The translations under genes and the position numbers were made by a program. 8,149 nucleotides of DNA from positions 1 to 8,149 of the forward strand of contig JADYYV010000160.1 in the NCBI GenBank assembly GCA_020853455.1, written 5' to 3'. Origin of the DNA: Alphaproteobacteria bacterium. GTDB lineage: Bacteria; Pseudomonadota; Alphaproteobacteria; Micavibrionales; UBA2020. The notes beneath the pieces are model-generated. The model was not told the DNA's origin, made no database searches, and worked only from the letters and a program-made list of their open reading frames with translations. Positions 6,189 to 8,149 of this stretch are shown piece after piece (position 1 is the first letter of the stretch; the number at the start of each line of letters is the position of its first letter).

Positions 6189-7345
6189 TTCGCAACGGAC
6201 TCCAGCATCGGTTTCGCCGTCACGGTTGCGCCTTCGACGTGATAAAAGCGCGCGCTGTTTTTCAGCTGGCTGAAAATGGCGGGATCAGTGCCGGTCAGGA
6301 AGACCTGGCCATCCAGCGACGACAGGATCGTAAAAAGTTCGTCGCGGCGCGCGTCGTCAAGATGCGCCGCCACTTCGTCCAGCAGCAGGACAGGCACGAA
6401 ACCTTTCTCTCCGCGCATCATCAGCGCGTGGGCGAGGACGATGGCGAGCAGCAAGCCTTTTTGCTCGCCGGTCGAGCATTGGTCGGCGGGCATGTCTTTG
6501 GCCGCATAGCGGACGAGGAAATCGCTGCGCTGCACGCCTTCATGCGATTTGCCGCTATGGGCATCGAGGCCGCGCGATTGTTTAAAGCGTTCTTTCAACG
6601 CTTCTTCGACCGCAAGCGCGGGCTGGCGCTGGATTTCGCTTTCGGTCCAGCCGGACAGGGAAATATAGGGGAGCGGAAACAGCGTGCGCCCCTCGCCCAG
6701 TTGCGCCACATAATGCGCAAGCCGCGATAGCAGGTTAAGGCGCGACGCGGCGATGCAAACGGCATCAGCGGCCAGTTGCGTTTCGAGCGCGTCCAGCCAG
6801 CGCGGGTCGCTGTGGCGGTGTTCGGTCAACAGCTTCAGCCGTTCGCGCAGATTTGTGTCGTAGTGATTAAGCCGCGTGACATGCCCCGGTTCGAACGCAT
6901 AGACAAGCCGGTCGAAAAATTTACGGCGCGACGACGCGCCCTCCAGAAACAATCTGTCCATCTGCGGCGTCAGCCAGACGCAGGACATGAAGGACGACAA
7001 TTCGTTCTGCGCCTTGGCTTCTTTTCCCTGAATGCGCACGACGCGGCGTTTGTAGTTGCGGTCAAGCCCGGTGCCGAGGCGTACGCTGTGCCCGCCGGCG
7101 GTTTCGACTTCGGCGGATACGGCCCAAAGATCTTCCGCCCCCGCATTGCGGTTTTTCATTTCCAGCAGGTCGGCGCCGCGCAAACCCTTGCCGGGGATCA
7201 GTAGGCTGACGGCTTCGAGAATATTGGTTTTCCCGGCGCCGTTCGCGCCCGTGAAGACCGCCATGCGCGCGCCCGCAAGGTCAAGGCGCAGCGTTTCATA
7301 GCCGCGGAATTGGGTCAGGTTGAGTTTTTGCAGGAGCAGGGGCAC
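6185..7345 (-). CDS. recF: DNA replication and repair protein RecF
   Basis: RecF is an SMC-like ATPase that, with RecO and RecR, helps load RecA at single-stranded gaps and supports restart of stalled forks. The protein is 386 residues, at the upper end of the family. Walker A, GANGAGKT, is at residues 33-40; the ABC signature STGEQ at 291-295 (within CSTGEQKGLL); Walker B, VLLLDE, at 319-324, with the D-loop region AHLD at 327-330. The N-terminal LTQFRGYE (10-17) is also typical. The start is a GTG at 7345. An in-frame TAG lies seven codons upstream (7366-7364) and there is no ATG in between, so GTG is the only ordinary choice. Its ribosome binding site is poor: the nearest purine run is about 16 bases away. 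The stop codon overlaps the permease start. dnaN lies upstream, separated by a terminator. Confidence 0.97.
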   Translation of the reverse strand: MPLLLQKLNLTQFRGYETLRLDLAGARMAVFTGANGAGKTNILEAVSLLIPGKGLRGADLLEMKNRNAGAEDLWAVSAEVETAGGHSVRLGTGLDRNYKRRVVRIQGKEAKAQNELSSFMSCVWLTPQMDRLFLEGASSRRKFFDRLVYAFEPGHVTRLNHYDTNLRERLKLLTEHRHSDPRWLDALETQLAADAVCIAASRLNLLSRLAHYVAQLGEGRTLFPLPYISLSGWTESEIQRQPALAVEEALKERFKQSRGLDAHSGKSHEGVQRSDFLVRYAAKDMPADQCSTGEQKGLLLAIVLAHALMMRGEKGFVPVLLLDEVAAHLDDARRDELFTILSSLDGQVFLTGTDPAIFSQLKNSARFYHVEGATVTAKPMLESVAK

Positions 7346-7369
7346 AGGCGACGCTTTCGTTCCCTATAT

Positions 7370-7375
7370 TTTATA
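7370..7375 (-). promoter_or_regulatory. Candidate -10 box for recF
   Basis: TATAAA on the minus strand (7375-7370) lies in a short AT-rich stretch 25 bases before the GTG start. It would give a leader of about 18 bases. No clear -35 box is present at 16-18 bases. Since a terminator stands between dnaN and recF, a promoter here would be needed unless transcription reads through. Confidence 0.3.
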
Positions 7376-7409
7376 GACTTTTCGCAGCCGAAAGCCAGCT
7401 TGCAGGCAT

Positions 7410-7444
7410 AAAAAAACGGGCACCTGCGAACAGATGCCCGTTTT
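7410..7444 (-). terminator. Rho-independent terminator after dnaN
   Basis: Read on the minus strand, a 14-base stem (7444-7431 with 7426-7413) closes on a TTCG tetraloop and runs into seven T residues (7416-7410). The one A-C mismatch on the plus strand becomes a U-G wobble in minus-strand RNA, so the stem is fully paired only in the dnaN direction. It lies 18 bases after the dnaN stop codon. Confidence 0.92.
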
Positions 7445-7462
7445 CTGAAAGCTTATTATGCG

Positions 7463-8149
7463 TTAGACGCGCATCGGCATCAGCACATACAGCGACGAGT
7501 TGTCGGCGACGTCCTGGATGATGGTGGGCGATGCGGGGTCGGACAGCGAAATGCGGCAGCCTTCGCCTTCGATCTGGCGGGTCACGTCCATCAGGTAAGC
7601 GGAGTTGAAGCCGATTTCCATCGCGCTTGCGTTGAAACGCACCTCGATTTCTTCGGATGCCGAACCGCTATCGGGCGAGTTCGCCGACAGCGTCATCGTC
7701 TTGCCGTTCAGCGTCAGTTTCACCGCGCGGGATTTTTCGGAGGAGATCGTGGAAACGCGGTCAACGGCAGACGCAAACGCCGCAGGGTTCACTTCCAGGA
7801 ACTTGTCGTTGTTCTTGGGGATCACGCGCTCGTAATCGGGGAAGGTGCCGTCGATCAGCTTCGTCGTCATGGTGACGTGGTCGAAGGTGAATTTCAGCTT
7901 GTTGTCGGAGAGGCCGATTTCAATCGCGTCGCCCGCTTCGTCGATGAGCTTGCGGATTTCGTTGATCGCCTTGCGCGGGATAATCACGCCCGGCATGTCT
8001 TTTGCGCCTTCCGGCAGCGGCATTTCAAAGCGCGCCAGCCTGTGACCGTCGGTTGCTACCGCGCGCAGGACTGATACGCCGTCGCTTTCGGCCGCGTGCA
8101 GATAGATGCCGTTCAGGTAATAGCGCGTTTCTTCGTTCGAGATCGCAAA
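7463..8149 (-). CDS. dnaN: DNA polymerase III subunit beta (sliding clamp), 3' part
   Basis: DnaN forms the dimeric ring that tethers DNA polymerase III and many other factors to DNA. The window holds the last 228 codons; the frame is open to the right edge, so the start and about the first 140 residues lie outside. The fragment opens with FAISNEETRYYLNGIYLHAA, the family's domain 1-2 junction. It contains ATDGHRLA (fragment residues 32-39) and PDYERVIP, which line the peptide-binding pocket used by clamp partners. The C-terminus ends in YVLMPMRV, close to the E. coli YVVMPMRL that completes this pocket. No frameshift or missing motif is seen. The ATG at 8023 is internal and not the start. 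A strong terminator follows the stop codon. Confidence 0.97.
   Translation of the reverse strand, partial: FAISNEETRYYLNGIYLHAAESDGVSVLRAVATDGHRLARFEMPLPEGAKDMPGVIIPRKAINEIRKLIDEAGDAIEIGLSDNKLKFTFDHVTMTTKLIDGTFPDYERVIPKNNDKFLEVNPAAFASAVDRVSTISSEKSRAVKLTLNGKTMTLSANSPDSGSASEEIEVRFNASAMEIGFNSAYLMDVTRQIEGEGCRISLSDPASPTIIQDVADNSSLYVLMPMRV

Noticed and set aside
5349..6242. A 297-codon plus-strand open frame opposite the permease
   Set aside because: Its translation is rich in histidine, arginine and glycine with no domain. The minus-strand frame encodes a coherent ten-helix membrane protein overlapping recF in the usual coupled way.
7346..7462. Replication origin or DnaA boxes near dnaN-recF
   Set aside because: No DnaA-box-like nonamer or cluster was seen in this gap or the gyrB gap. 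The space is taken up by a terminator and a possible -10 box.

Overview
The window reads as chromosomal core sequence from an alphaproteobacterium. The evidence is a 72-residue protein of the alphaproteobacterial DUF3126 type, RecF, GyrB and DnaN sequences of proteobacterial type (GyrB carries the long insertion typical of Gram-negative enzymes), a GC-rich coding style, and AT-rich intergenic gaps. I cannot name the genus. No rRNA, tRNA, CRISPR array, insertion sequence or phage gene is visible, and no stretch longer than about 200 bases lacks a gene.

Layout. At the left edge is the 5' end of an unidentified minus-strand gene (1-140), with a fair sigma70-like promoter (165-193). It diverges from a plus-strand pair: the DUF3126 protein (317-535) and a membrane-anchored beta-propeller-like protein of unknown function (564-1775). 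A rho-independent terminator at 1814-1850 closes this pair. Type II thymidine kinase, tdk, follows on the plus strand (1944-2561). It meets gyrB tail to tail across a 72-base gap filled by a strong bidirectional terminator (2579-2615). From there to the right edge everything is on the minus strand. In transcription order it is dnaN (3' part, 8149-7463), recF (7345-6185), a 10-helix DMT/EamA-like permease (6188-5271) and gyrB (5066-2634).

How the genes fit together. dnaN, recF and gyrB form the replication cluster often found near the bacterial origin: sliding clamp, gap-repair recombination mediator and gyrase B subunit. dnaA is not in the window, and I saw no DnaA boxes or origin. Terminators after dnaN and after the permease, plus TATAAT-like elements just upstream of recF and gyrB, suggest three separate units: dnaN, recF-permease and gyrB. 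The permease is the odd member. It sits between recF and gyrB and starts inside the recF stop codon. Thymidine kinase salvages thymidine for DNA synthesis, so it shares a broad theme with its neighbours but is transcribed separately.

I found no clearly new system. The points most worth a second look are the membrane-anchored propeller protein paired with DUF3126, the permease coupled to recF, a serine replacing a normally hydrophobic residue in the GyrB ATP pocket, and a nest of overlapping inverted repeats upstream of gyrB.
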